Positions 55,021-63,759 of a stretch of 64,000 bases of DNA are shown piece after piece. The stretch lies in the NCBI GenBank assembly GCA_937870635.1, contig CALMZP010000109.1, forward strand, positions 21,947 to 85,946. The letters run 5' to 3'. A program made the position numbers and the translations under genes. Below the pieces are notes generated by a model, which was not told the origin of the DNA, searched no databases, and saw only the letters and a list, made by a program, of their open reading frames with translations. Every line of letters starts with the position of its first letter. Position 1 is the stretch's first letter. The DNA comes from an uncultured Acidobacteriota bacterium (GTDB lineage: Bacteria > Acidobacteriota > Thermoanaerobaculia > Gp7-AA8).

Positions 55021-55038
55021 ACTGACCGCGCGGTCAGT
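55021..55038. promoter_or_regulatory. Palindromic operator for the TetR regulator
   Basis: ACTGACCGC GCGGTCAGT is a perfect 18-bp palindrome immediately downstream of the -10 element, the usual place for an autoregulating TetR repressor to block its own operon. TGACCG...CGGTCA-type sites are common for TetR proteins of efflux operons. Binding is inferred. Confidence 0.8.
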
Positions 55039-55064
55039 GTGTTGGACAACACCACGCCACCAAG

Positions 55065-55157
55065 CCACCAAGCCACCAAGCACCAAGCACCAAGCACCAA
55101 GCACCAAGCACCAAGCACCAAGCACCAAGCACCAAGCACCAAGCACCAAGCACCAGG
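55065..55157. repeat. (CACCAAG)n heptamer array in the tetR leader
   Basis: Ten exact CACCAAG units (55081-55150), preceded by 8-base variants (CCACCAAG) and followed by CACCAGG. It lies between the operator and the tetR ATG at 55169, so it will be in the 5' untranslated leader. The array is free of stops in all frames (peptide STKHQAP), and a GTG at 55037 reads through it in frame into tetR. Confidence 0.95.
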
Positions 55158-55168
55158 CACCCGCAACC

Positions 55169-55798
55169 ATGATCTACCCCAAATCAAAAGAAGAGGTCGT
55201 ACAGGAGTTCCGCATCCAGTCGCTCCAGGAGGCGACCATGCGCGTGATCGCCCGCAAGGGCATCGCCGGGGCGACGATGCAGGACATCGCCGATGAAGCC
55301 GGCGTCGCCAAGGGAACCATCTATCTTTATTTCCGCGACCGCGACGAACTGGTGGAGAAGACCTTCGAGAACGCGATCACCGAACTGCACAGGCGGGTCG
55401 ATCTCGCGCTCGACACCGACGCTCCCCTCGAACAGCGGCTGCGCGATTCCCTGCGGCAGGCCATCGACTTCTTCCGCGACAACGGCCAGTTCTTCCGTCT
55501 GTACATCGCGCAGCGATTCCCGGAAGGAACTCCCCAGCAGCAGGCGAAACAAAAGCGTCATTGCGACCAGTACAAGTCGCGGATGCTGAAGCTTGCCGCC
55601 GTCTTCGAAGAAGCCATGAATCGGGGCGAGATCCGACGCGTCGATCCGTATCGCCTGGCGCTGTTTTTCGCCGAGGGGACGAACGCGATCATCGTCGAGC
55701 GTGTCATGGAGCAGGACCCACCACCGGCCGACGCGGACGTCGAGCTGATCGTTTCTTCGATTCTCAACGGCGTTCGAATTCAACGGAGTGACATTTGA
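55169..55798 (+). CDS. TetR/AcrR-family transcriptional repressor
   Basis: A 209-residue regulator. The N-terminal helix-turn-helix reads IARKGIAGATMQDIADEAGV then AKGTIYLYFRDRDELVEK, a classic TetR DNA-binding domain. The C-terminal ligand domain is helical (QAIDFFRDNGQFFRLYIAQR). It is the first gene of an operon with TolC, adaptor and RND genes and overlaps the TolC start by four bases. It probably represses from the palindrome at 55021-55038 and is released by a pump substrate (inference). ATG 55169 is preferred; no Shine-Dalgarno sequence is visible, and translation from GTG 55037 across the heptamer array is possible. Confidence 0.93.
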   Translation: MIYPKSKEEVVQEFRIQSLQEATMRVIARKGIAGATMQDIADEAGVAKGTIYLYFRDRDELVEKTFENAITELHRRVDLALDTDAPLEQRLRDSLRQAIDFFRDNGQFFRLYIAQRFPEGTPQQQAKQKRHCDQYKSRMLKLAAVFEEAMNRGEIRRVDPYRLALFFAEGTNAIIVERVMEQDPPPADADVELIVSSILNGVRIQRSDI

Positions 55799-57108
55799 AA
55801 CGACTCACATTCATCATCATCCTGGCGGCGCTGAGCATTGCCGTCTCCCTGCCGGCAGCGACGCTTACGTTCGAACAAGCGATCCGCCGCTCGCTCGAAG
55901 TCAACAACGACATCCAGACCTCGCGCTCGGAGATCGGCGTCGCCGAGGCGAATCGTGCCTTCCTTCTCTCCGCGGTCATGCCGCGCATCGAAGTCGACGG
56001 CGCGCTGACACGGAACAGCATCGAGCAGAGATTCGGCGAAGGCGACGAAGCGCTGACGATCCTTCCGCGCAACGACTGGAATTACACCGTTCGCCTGTCG
56101 CAGCCGGTCTTCGCCGGCCGCCGCGAGCTGCGGGCGTACTCCCAGGCCAAGCTCGGGATCGAGAACGCCCGCGAGACGGAAGACGCCACGGAGGATGCCA
56201 CGCTGCTTCGAGTGGCATCGAGCTACCTCGCTCTCGTCAATGCGGAAGCGCGCATCGAGATCGAGCGCCGCAACATCGAGCTCGCCGAAAAGCGGCGGGC
56301 GCAGGCGGTAGCCTTCTACGAGGCCGGTGAAGTGACGCGCGTCGACGTCCTTCGCGCGGAGACCGCCGTGAAAGCGGCGCAGCGCGTCATGGCCGGGGCG
56401 GAGCAATCGCGCGAGCTCGCCGAGAGCGATCTCCGTCAGGCTCTCGAGATCGACGGCGACATCGACGCGGTCCCGCCGGAACAGAAGATCCCTGCACCGC
56501 CCGACGAAGCAACGCTCATCGCCCGAGCCATCGCCGCGCGCCCGGACGTCGACATCGCGGAGAACAACGTCCGCATCGCCGATCTCGAAGTGAAGAAGCA
56601 GCGAGGCTTCTGGCTGCCGGTCATCCGCTTCGATGGGGGATGGGTCAATCAGCGCACGCCCTTTCCCGCGGCGCAGTACGCGTACGGCGCGCTGCGATTC
56701 AACGTCCCGATCTTCCAGTCGGGCGAAGTCTTCGCCCGTGTCGCCGGCGCGAAGGAGCGGGAGCTGCAGGCGGAGCTGGCGCTGCAGGATGCCCGCCTCA
56801 ATGCAACGGAAGATGTCCGGCAGGCGCTCGTCGCTCTCCGCGCCGCCATCACCGGCCTGAGTCTCGCCACCGAGCAGCTCGAGGCGGCCGAGGCGGAGTA
56901 CAGCCAGGCGTTCGACCTTTATCGGGCGCAGGAAGCGACGTCACTCGACGTCTCCACATCCGAAACCTCCCTCGCCGACGCGCGCCGCGCGGTCGCTGAA
57001 GAATCTTTGAACCGGGATCTCGCTGAGCTTCGCGTCTGGTACGCGGCGGGCGCGATCAAGGAAGCCCTGAACGTGACAGGCCCGACGGCCGTCAGCGGAG
57101 TCAATTGA
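55795..57108 (+). CDS. TolC-family outer-membrane efflux protein
   Basis: A 437-residue outer-membrane channel of the second RND cassette. The signal is KRLTFIIILAALSIAVSLPA. TolC repeats start at LTFEQAIRRSLEVNNDIQTS and again at TLIARAIAARPDVDIAENN, with long coiled coils and strands such as FWLPVIRFDGGWVNQRTPFP. The start is TTG 55795, overlapping the tetR stop (TTGA), so expression is coupled. The stop overlaps the adaptor start by one base. Confidence 0.93.
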   Translation: MKRLTFIIILAALSIAVSLPAATLTFEQAIRRSLEVNNDIQTSRSEIGVAEANRAFLLSAVMPRIEVDGALTRNSIEQRFGEGDEALTILPRNDWNYTVRLSQPVFAGRRELRAYSQAKLGIENARETEDATEDATLLRVASSYLALVNAEARIEIERRNIELAEKRRAQAVAFYEAGEVTRVDVLRAETAVKAAQRVMAGAEQSRELAESDLRQALEIDGDIDAVPPEQKIPAPPDEATLIARAIAARPDVDIAENNVRIADLEVKKQRGFWLPVIRFDGGWVNQRTPFPAAQYAYGALRFNVPIFQSGEVFARVAGAKERELQAELALQDARLNATEDVRQALVALRAAITGLSLATEQLEAAEAEYSQAFDLYRAQEATSLDVSTSETSLADARRAVAEESLNRDLAELRVWYAAGAIKEALNVTGPTAVSGVN

Positions 57109-58010
57109 TGAGACGCACTCTTTTTCTCCTTCTCCTTCTTTCTGCGGTCCTTGGCCTTGCCGCCTGTGGCGGCAACGAAGAGACCACCGCCGCGACGACG
57201 ACGGCGACCTCGACGGCCGCGCTGCCGCTGCCTGCTGACGTTGCCACGATCGGCACCGCGATGACATCCACCGCGGCCGGAACGATCGAGGCTTCCGCCG
57301 CGCCGGGAACGCTCGTTTCGACGGGCGAGTTCGTATCTCCGGTCCGCTCCGAAGTCGCCGCCAAGGTCATCGGCCGCGTGTCACGAGTCTTTGTCGACGA
57401 GGGCGCGCGCGTCACGCGCGGCCAGCCGCTCCTGACGCTCGAGACCGATTACCTCCGCCTGAACCTGCAGGCTGCCGACGCGCAGACCGCGCAGGCGAGA
57501 GCGGCGCTCGATGAAGCGCAACGCGATCTGGTGCGCAAACAGGAGCTGATCGCAAAGGCTTCGATCCCCCAGGTGACGTTCGACCGTTCGAAGGCCACTT
57601 ACGAACAGACGCGCGCCGCACACGCGGGAGCCGCCGCGCAGGCCTCGCTCCTCCGCCAGCAGATCGCCGACTCGACTCTCCGTTCGCCCATCACGGGCAT
57701 CGTGGCCGAGAAGCGCGCCGATGTCGGCCAGAAGCTCGGCGACGGCAACGTTGCCTTCGTCGTGCTTCAGATCTCCCCGATCAAGCTTCGCTTCAGCGTC
57801 CCCGAACGCTACCTCGGACAGGTCCGAGTGGGGCAGACGGTGACCGCGAAGGTCGACCCGTATCCCGGTGAGACGTTCACCGGCACGATCAAGGCGGTAG
57901 GCGGCGTCATCAATCCGCAGACGCGGACGATGTTCGCCGAAGCGGAGTTCCCGAATCGTGACGGCCGCCTGCGCCCGGGATTGTTCGCGAGGATTGAAAC
58001 GAAGTTCTGA
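57108..58010 (+). CDS. RND efflux adaptor lipoprotein
   Basis: A 300-residue membrane-fusion protein: lipoprotein signal MRRTLFLLLLLSAVLGLAAC (lipobox LAAC), a Thr/Ala-rich linker, then lipoyl halves (VRSEVAAKVIGRVSRVFVDE; LRSPITGIVAEKRADVGQ) around a coiled-coil hairpin, and a beta-barrel domain (SPIKLRFSVPERYLGQVRVG). It is shorter than usual because the membrane-proximal domain is minimal. An in-frame TTG three bases upstream is the alternative start. It lies between the TolC and RND genes in the tetR operon. Confidence 0.93.
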   Translation: MRRTLFLLLLLSAVLGLAACGGNEETTAATTTATSTAALPLPADVATIGTAMTSTAAGTIEASAAPGTLVSTGEFVSPVRSEVAAKVIGRVSRVFVDEGARVTRGQPLLTLETDYLRLNLQAADAQTAQARAALDEAQRDLVRKQELIAKASIPQVTFDRSKATYEQTRAAHAGAAAQASLLRQQIADSTLRSPITGIVAEKRADVGQKLGDGNVAFVVLQISPIKLRFSVPERYLGQVRVGQTVTAKVDPYPGETFTGTIKAVGGVINPQTRTMFAEAEFPNRDGRLRPGLFARIETKF

Positions 58011-58031
58011 AGCTGACAGCCAAGAGTCAAT

Positions 58032-61000
58032 ATGCAAAAACTCGCTGAAATCTGCGTCCGCCGCCCCGTCTTCGCGACCGTCATCATCCTCGCGCTGGTC
58101 GTGGTCGGCGCGTTCTCATACTTCAAGCTCGGAGTCGACCGCTTTCCGAACGTCGAGTTTCCGTTCGTCATCGTCACGACCGTGCTTCCCGGCGCCGCGC
58201 CGGAAGAGGTCGAGACCGAGATCACGGACAAGATCGAGGAATCGGTCAACACGATCAGCGGCATCGACGAACTGACATCGTTCTCCTCGGAGAACGTGTC
58301 GGTGGTCATGATCGCGTTCAATCTCGAGAAAGACCGTGACGTTGCCGCGCAGGAAGTGCGCGACAAGGTTTCGGTGATCCTCTCCGCCCTTCCGCGGGAC
58401 GCCGAGAACCCGATCGTTCAGACGTTCGATCCGGGTGCGATTCCGGTCGCCACCATCGCGGTGTCCGGGCCGGGATCGCAGCGAGAGATTTCCGAGTATG
58501 TTGACAAGAACCTGCGCCGCCGCATCGAGACGGTGTACGGCGTCGGACAGGTCCTCGTCGTCGGTGCGCGCCCGCGCCAGATCAACGTGATCGTCGACAA
58601 CGCCAAGCTCGCCGCGCAGGGGCTGACCGCGGCGCATGTGGTTGCGGCGCTGCAAGCCCAGAACATTCAGATCCCGGGCGGCAAGGTCGAGCAGGGCGCG
58701 CGTGATCTCACGCTGCGCACGTACGGCCGTGTGAGTTCGCCGGAAGAATTCGGGGCCATCCCCATCGCCACCGTCGGCACCACGCCGATCCGCGTGCGCG
58801 ACGTGGCCCGCATCGAAGACGGCATGGCCGAGATCGAGTCGGCGGCCAGCGTCAGCGGCAAGTCCGCCGTCGTGCTGATCATCCGCAAGCAGTCGGGAAC
58901 GAACTCCATCGCCGTCGTGGACGGCGTCAAAGCCCGTGTCGAAGAAGTGCGGCCGACGCTGCCTCCCGGCTACCAGGTGAACCTCCTGCGCGACCAGTCG
59001 GAGTTCGTCCTCGCCGCCGTTGGCGCCGTCAAGGAACACCTCATCCTCGGCTCCATCTTTGCCGCGCTGGTGGTGTGGCTATTCCTCTCGTCACCGCGTT
59101 TCTGGCAGGTGATGCTGATGCTCGCCGGGACGCTCGCGTTCTACTCGCTTCTGTGGGGCCACAGTCTTCCGCTGCCGCGGGGCATCGCGGTGCCGATCGC
59201 GATTCTGATCGGCGCGGCGATGTTCATCTACTTCGCGAAGAAGTCGAGGCCGACGCTCATCGCCGCGGTGGCCATTCCCAGCTCGCTGATCGCGACGTTC
59301 GCGGCCATGCAGTACATGGGCTTCACGCTCAACGTCATCACGCTGCTGGCGCTGACGCTGGCCGTCGGTATCGTCATCGACGACGCGGTCGTCGTGCTCG
59401 AGAACATCTTCCGGCACATGGAAGAGAAGAACATGACGCCCGCCGAGGCGGCGGTGGCCGGTACGAAGGAAGTCGGCCTGGCGGTCATGGCCACGTCGAT
59501 GTCGCTGATCGTCGTGTTCCTGCCCGTCGCGTTCATGGGTGGCATCGTCGGACGGTTCATGTACTCGTTCGGCGTGACGATGGCCTTTGCCATCGCCGTG
59601 TCGCTGCTCGTGTCGTTCACGCTCACGCCGATGATGGCCGCGCGGTATCTCCGCCGCGAGGATCTGCACGGCGACAAGGGGAAGGGAACCCGTGAGGCGG
59701 GCCTCTACGCGAAGATCGAGCACGCCTACATGAAGATGCTCGACTGGTCGATGGCCCATCGCTGGGCGATCATCGCGCTGATGTTCGTCGTTCTCTTCTC
59801 GACGGTCCCTCTGTTCATGGTCGTCGACAAGAACTTCCTGCCGTACGACGACGAAGGCCAGTTCGCGATCACCGTTCGCGCGCCGGAAGGGGCCAGCGTG
59901 GCCTCCACCCAGACGATCGCCGAATCGATCGCCACGCGTGTCCGCGCGCTGAAGGGCGTCACGATGACCGTGGTCACGATCGGTGACGATCCGCAGCAGA
60001 CGCTCAATCTTGCCACGGTGTACACGAAACTCGGTCCGGCTGGAGAGCGCGACGATCAGTACACGATCATGGATCGCGTGCGCAAAGAGGTCCTGCCGCA
60101 CTATCAGCGGCTGAACCTCCGCACGCAGGTCGCTCCGGTCAACGAGTTCGGCGGCGGCACGGACGCGGAAGTCATGGTGTGGATAGGCGGGCCCGATCTG
60201 GTCCAGCTCGACAAGTACGCCCGCCAGCTGACCGAGGCCATCAAGGATCCGAGCCTGGGAACGACCGACATCGACACGAACTTCATCGTCGGCAAGCCCG
60301 AGCTCGCCGTCCGCATCGATCGCGACAAAGCCACCGACCTCGGCGTCCGCGTCCAGGATCTCGCCGCGACGCTGAACGTGCTCGTCGGCGGCCAGAAGGC
60401 GACCAGCTACTACGAAGGTGGCGAGGAGTACGAGGTCCATGTCCGCGCGGCCGAAGGTGCGCGCAACAACGTGGGCGGAATCTCGCAGATCGAAGTGCCG
60501 TCAGCAACCGGAACGAACGTGAAGCTGGCCGACCTGGTGAAGCTCGAAGAGGGCACCGGCCCGTCGGTGATCAATCGATTCAACCGGCGGCGCATGGTCA
60601 TGGTGCTCGCCAACATGCAGCCGGGATTCTCGTCGCAGAAGGTCGTCGACCTCCTGCTGGAGAAGGCGCGCGAGCTGAACATGCCCAAGACGTACTCGTA
60701 CGGACTGACGGGCCGCGCGCAGGAACAGCAGAAAGCGGGTATCAACTTCATGCTCGCTTTCGTGCTGTCGATCATCTTCATGTACCTCATCCTGGCCGCA
60801 CAGTTCGAGAGCTGGATCGATCCGATCACCATCCTCAGCTCTCTTCCGATGACCGTGCCATTCGCGCTGCTCTCCATCCTGATCTTCAATCAGTCGGTGA
60901 ACATCTTCTCGGCGCTCGGCGTCCTGGTGCTGTTCGGTATCGTGAAGAAGAACGGCATTCTTCAGGTCGATCACACCAAACAACTGCGCGCTGAAGGGCT

Positions 61001-61319
61001 GGAACGGCACGAGGCGGTCATGCACGCCAACCGAGACCGCCTGCGCCCGATTCTCATGACCACGCTCGCCTTCGTGGCCGGCATGATGCCGCTGGTCATC
61101 TCCAGCGGCACCGGCGCGGGGACGAATCGCGCCATCGGCACGGTCATCATGGGAGGACAGACGCTCGCGCTGCTGTTGACGCTGATCGGCGTCCCTGTCA
61201 TCTACACGCTCCTCGATGATCTGGCCGTACACCCGATCTGGGCGCGTCTCGGCCTGCGGTCGAAGCGATCGAAGGGGGGGGAGGAGCAGGCCCCGGGCTT
61301 CCCCGAGCCGGCGCATTGA
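58032..61319 (+). CDS. RND efflux permease with extra membrane insertion
   Basis: A 1095-residue HAE1-type RND pump. Standard parts: MQKLAEICVRRPVFATVIIL start, TM4 with the proton-relay Asp pair (LAVGIVIDDAVVVLENIFR), porter domains (FLPYDDEGQFAITVRAPEG), and second TM block (NIFSALGVLVLFGIVKKNG). The unusual part is an insertion of about 50 residues (roughly 355-405) between the end of TM2 (VVWLFLSS) and the start of TM3 (RPTLIAAVAIPSSLIATFA). It holds two hydrophobic stretches, VMLMLAGTLAFYSLLWG and GIAVPIAILIGAAMFIYFA. This accounts for its greater length than the pump at 32036. The operon is tetR-tolC-adaptor-pump. Confidence 0.96.
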   Translation: MQKLAEICVRRPVFATVIILALVVVGAFSYFKLGVDRFPNVEFPFVIVTTVLPGAAPEEVETEITDKIEESVNTISGIDELTSFSSENVSVVMIAFNLEKDRDVAAQEVRDKVSVILSALPRDAENPIVQTFDPGAIPVATIAVSGPGSQREISEYVDKNLRRRIETVYGVGQVLVVGARPRQINVIVDNAKLAAQGLTAAHVVAALQAQNIQIPGGKVEQGARDLTLRTYGRVSSPEEFGAIPIATVGTTPIRVRDVARIEDGMAEIESAASVSGKSAVVLIIRKQSGTNSIAVVDGVKARVEEVRPTLPPGYQVNLLRDQSEFVLAAVGAVKEHLILGSIFAALVVWLFLSSPRFWQVMLMLAGTLAFYSLLWGHSLPLPRGIAVPIAILIGAAMFIYFAKKSRPTLIAAVAIPSSLIATFAAMQYMGFTLNVITLLALTLAVGIVIDDAVVVLENIFRHMEEKNMTPAEAAVAGTKEVGLAVMATSMSLIVVFLPVAFMGGIVGRFMYSFGVTMAFAIAVSLLVSFTLTPMMAARYLRREDLHGDKGKGTREAGLYAKIEHAYMKMLDWSMAHRWAIIALMFVVLFSTVPLFMVVDKNFLPYDDEGQFAITVRAPEGASVASTQTIAESIATRVRALKGVTMTVVTIGDDPQQTLNLATVYTKLGPAGERDDQYTIMDRVRKEVLPHYQRLNLRTQVAPVNEFGGGTDAEVMVWIGGPDLVQLDKYARQLTEAIKDPSLGTTDIDTNFIVGKPELAVRIDRDKATDLGVRVQDLAATLNVLVGGQKATSYYEGGEEYEVHVRAAEGARNNVGGISQIEVPSATGTNVKLADLVKLEEGTGPSVINRFNRRRMVMVLANMQPGFSSQKVVDLLLEKARELNMPKTYSYGLTGRAQEQQKAGINFMLAFVLSIIFMYLILAAQFESWIDPITILSSLPMTVPFALLSILIFNQSVNIFSALGVLVLFGIVKKNGILQVDHTKQLRAEGLERHEAVMHANRDRLRPILMTTLAFVAGMMPLVISSGTGAGTNRAIGTVIMGGQTLALLLTLIGVPVIYTLLDDLAVHPIWARLGLRSKRSKGGEEQAPGFPEPAH

Positions 61320-61340
61320 CATGAGGTGAATCGGGCCCCT

Positions 61341-61359
61341 CGCCGTCATGCTGACGGCG
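61341..61359 (+). terminator. GC hairpin after the RND operon, weak terminator or attenuator
   Basis: CGCCGTCA-TGC-TGACGGCG gives an 8-bp perfect stem 22 bases after the pump stop. There is no T-tract, so it may only attenuate transcription into the DUF3187-mlaE pair. Confidence 0.4.
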
Positions 61360-61375
61360 GCGGGATCCGCGTGGT

Positions 61376-62395
61376 ATGCCGGCCGATCACAGGCGTCTTC
61401 TCTCCCAGTTGCAGCTGGCATTGACCCTCGCGTTGATGGGTGCTGCCGCCGTCCGCGCCGAAACACGCATCGAGCCCCCGATGCGCGTTGCCTCCCAGGC
61501 TCCGCTGCAGTCCACCCGGCTGGCGCTCGTTCCCGCTTCGGCCGGATATCTGAGAGCCGGCGAAGTGCGGCTCGAACTGACGGACACCTGGACCAACGTC
61601 TGGGTGAATCAGCGACCGGCCATGCTGCTCGACTACGAGGCCGTGGAGCTCCGTCTGAGCGCCACATGGGCGGTCTCGGACACCTGGTCACTGCAGATGG
61701 ACATCGATGAAAGGCGTCGTTTGGGTGGGGCACTCGATGCTTCCATTCAGAATTTTCATCGTCTAATCGGGAACGGACTGAACGGACGCGAGTCCGTGCC
61801 GCGCAATGGCGTCCACATCGAAGTCAGGGATCCCGATACCGGGCAGGTGAAGCTCTTGCTCAACGACGAGGGGACGTTCTCACGCGGTGTCTCCGCGACG
61901 GTGGGACGATCAAAGCGTCTCCTCGGCGGCCGGGCAACATTGGGAGCAACGTTCAGGGTCCCCCTGCGTCATGCCGGCGAGGAGCTCGCCACCGGCTCCG
62001 ACATCGGCGTTTCCGCCGGCTGGTCTGGGAAGATTTCAGGAAGCAGCGTTCACCTCGGCGCGGGGGTGGCCCGGCTGGGACGAGTCGAGGTCGATTATCC
62101 GATCCGGCGAATCCAGAAAACCGCACTCGCCGCGTACATGCACCCCCTCACACCGCGCACCGCAGCCGTCCTGCAATACCTCTACAACGATGGGACGGCC
62201 CGCTCGGGACCGCTGGGCCGCGACATTCACGAAATAACCATTGGAGGGAGGTTCCACATCTCGCCGCGCACATCGGTTGATTTCGGCCTCATCGAGAATG
62301 TGCTCCATTACGACAATGGCCCCGATGTGGGCGTACATCTCGGCATCAGCCGCATCTGGCCGTCGACGAAAACTCGCGTTGAGGATGTCCGATGA
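61376..62395 (+). CDS. DUF3187-family outer-membrane protein
   Basis: A 339-residue exported protein (signal RRLLSQLQLALTLALMGAAAVRAE) predicted to be a beta-barrel. It carries the DUF3187-like order of features: WTNVWVNQ, a segment WSLQMDIDERRRLGGALDAS followed by NFHRLIGNGLNGRESVPRN, then many alternating strands (VGRSKRLLGGRATLGATFRV; TAAVLQYLYNDGTA) and a strand-rich C-terminus. Its function is unknown. Its stop overlaps the mlaE start (ATGA), linking it to lipid transport. Confidence 0.75.
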   Translation: MPADHRRLLSQLQLALTLALMGAAAVRAETRIEPPMRVASQAPLQSTRLALVPASAGYLRAGEVRLELTDTWTNVWVNQRPAMLLDYEAVELRLSATWAVSDTWSLQMDIDERRRLGGALDASIQNFHRLIGNGLNGRESVPRNGVHIEVRDPDTGQVKLLLNDEGTFSRGVSATVGRSKRLLGGRATLGATFRVPLRHAGEELATGSDIGVSAGWSGKISGSSVHLGAGVARLGRVEVDYPIRRIQKTALAAYMHPLTPRTAAVLQYLYNDGTARSGPLGRDIHEITIGGRFHISPRTSVDFGLIENVLHYDNGPDVGVHLGISRIWPSTKTRVEDVR

Positions 62396-63162
62396 ATGCG
62401 GTTTTCGAATGGATCGGCCGATTCTTCCTTCGATTCTTCGAGTCGACGGGACATTGGTTTTTTTTGCTGTGGCGTACGCTGGCCGCACTCCCCCGAGCGC
62501 CGCTCGATCACCGCGAATGGCTCCGGCAGATGGTGCGCGTCGGAACCGATTCCATTCCCGTCGTTGCCCTGACCACGCTCTTCACGGGCATGGTGATGGC
62601 GTTGCAGACATTCACCGGCTTCCAGCGCGTCCATGCCGAAAACTTCGTCGGTAGTGTCGTGGCACTGTCGATGCTGCGCGAGCTGTCGCCGGTGCTCGTG
62701 GCGTTGATGATCACGGGACGTGTTGGTTCGGCGATGGCTGCCGAGATCGGCACGATGCGGGTCACGGAGCAGATCGATGCCCTGGAAGCAATGGCCACGG
62801 ACCCGATCCATTATCTCTTCGTTCCGCGCGTGGTCGCCGGTGCGGTGATGCTGCCTCTACTGGTCATTCTCGGGGATGCAATCGGCGTTTATGGAGGGTA
62901 TGTAGTCGCCGTCGGACTGATGGGGGCGAACTCGGTGGCGTACGCTCAGAATACGTTTCAGTTTCTCGAGCTCAATGACCTCTGGTCAGGAGTCGTCAAG
63001 GCCGCATGCTTCGGGCTGATTCTGACGGTCACCGGCTGCGTGCGCGCATATTTGACGACGGGTGGAGCTGAAGGCGTCGGCGCCGCCACGACGAAAGCGG
63101 TTGTCAGCGGGTCGATCATCATTCTCCTGGCCGACTTTTTCCTCACTAAGCTCCTGTTCTGA
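62392..63162 (+). CDS. mlaE: MlaE-family ABC transporter permease
   Basis: A 256-residue inner-membrane permease of the Mla/Mce-type phospholipid transport systems. Family features: TLFTGMVMALQTFTGFQRV, ALSMLRELSPVLVALMITGR, GSAMAAEIGTMRVTEQIDAL and LLVILGDAIGVYGGY. It is translationally coupled to the DUF3187 gene by a four-base overlap. Normally an ATPase (MlaF) and an MCE-domain protein (MlaD) follow; here an intrinsic terminator follows within 8 bases, so the ATPase must be encoded elsewhere or upstream of this window. Confidence 0.95.
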   Translation: MNAVFEWIGRFFLRFFESTGHWFFLLWRTLAALPRAPLDHREWLRQMVRVGTDSIPVVALTTLFTGMVMALQTFTGFQRVHAENFVGSVVALSMLRELSPVLVALMITGRVGSAMAAEIGTMRVTEQIDALEAMATDPIHYLFVPRVVAGAVMLPLLVILGDAIGVYGGYVVAVGLMGANSVAYAQNTFQFLELNDLWSGVVKAACFGLILTVTGCVRAYLTTGGAEGVGAATTKAVVSGSIIILLADFFLTKLLF

Positions 63163-63169
63163 TTCGGCA

Positions 63170-63204
63170 GAATTTCCGCACCCATTGCGGGAAATTTCAT
63201 TTTT
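63170..63204 (+). terminator. Rho-independent terminator after mlaE
   Basis: A 12-bp stem (two G-T pairs) GAATTTCCGCA / TGCGGGAAATTT, loop CCCAT, followed by CATTTTT. It begins 8 bases after the mlaE stop codon. Confidence 0.85.
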
Positions 63205-63759
63205 GGGGCATTGCCGGTTCAGACGACAACGGCGTTCGCTCGAGGCAATGACGATTCCCTGCCGTGAAGCAACCCTGACTCATGACAGATCTTGATCGCA
63301 TAGATTCGCGAATCAGCAATGACGCAGGGTGTGACGTCAAACAGGAGGGCGCCCTGCCGTAGAGCGAACCATGCGACCGCTCAGTGTGATCGAGTCTCGA
63401 CGCGGGCATGCAGATCGGCCATCGCTGCTCCAGAGCACGCACACGTCAGCTCGGCGTGGGAAACTTGATCATTCGGACGAGTCCAGACGGCGGTGAAATC
63501 TGCGGTCGGGAAGTCTCCGCGTATGTCTCGGGAAAGGCGCGGAAATCGCACTCGGGAGGTCGTCCGTTCGATCCCGATCCCGATCAGCTCCACCACCTGT
63601 AAAAGATGTCCACGACAACCTGGGCCGGCCGGTCGCGCCGGTCAGTTCCGCGTCTACGTTCGCGGGATCATCATCACACCTGGAAGACCTACATCGTCTT
63701 CCAGTGCCGGCGCGGGAAACTCATCGCGACCGCGTCGCTGTCATGGAGGTTTGTTCATC
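63205..63759. other. Gene-poor interval, no supported feature
   Basis: About 555 bases. Short frames on both strands (for example 63408-63602 plus and 63381-63596 minus) overlap each other and neither has a ribosome site or a family-like composition. A string near 63555-63598 (GGAGGTC...GTTCGATCCCG...CAGCTCCACCA) resembles the 3' end of tRNA-Ala or tmRNA, but the T stem does not pair and no acceptor, D or anticodon arm was found upstream. Confidence 0.5.

Noticed and set aside
55065-55157. CRISPR array, suggested by the regular CACCAAG repeats.
   Set aside because: Units are 7 bases with no spacers between them and no cas genes nearby; it is a tandem microsatellite-type array.
63555-63598. 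3' half of a tRNA-Ala or the 3' end of tmRNA (GGAGGTC, GTTCGATCCCG, CAGCTCCACCA).
   Set aside because: The T stem cannot pair around the TTCGATC loop, no acceptor, D or anticodon arm is found upstream, and no tmRNA tag frame ending in Ala-Ala-stop is present. It is at most a relic or chance match.
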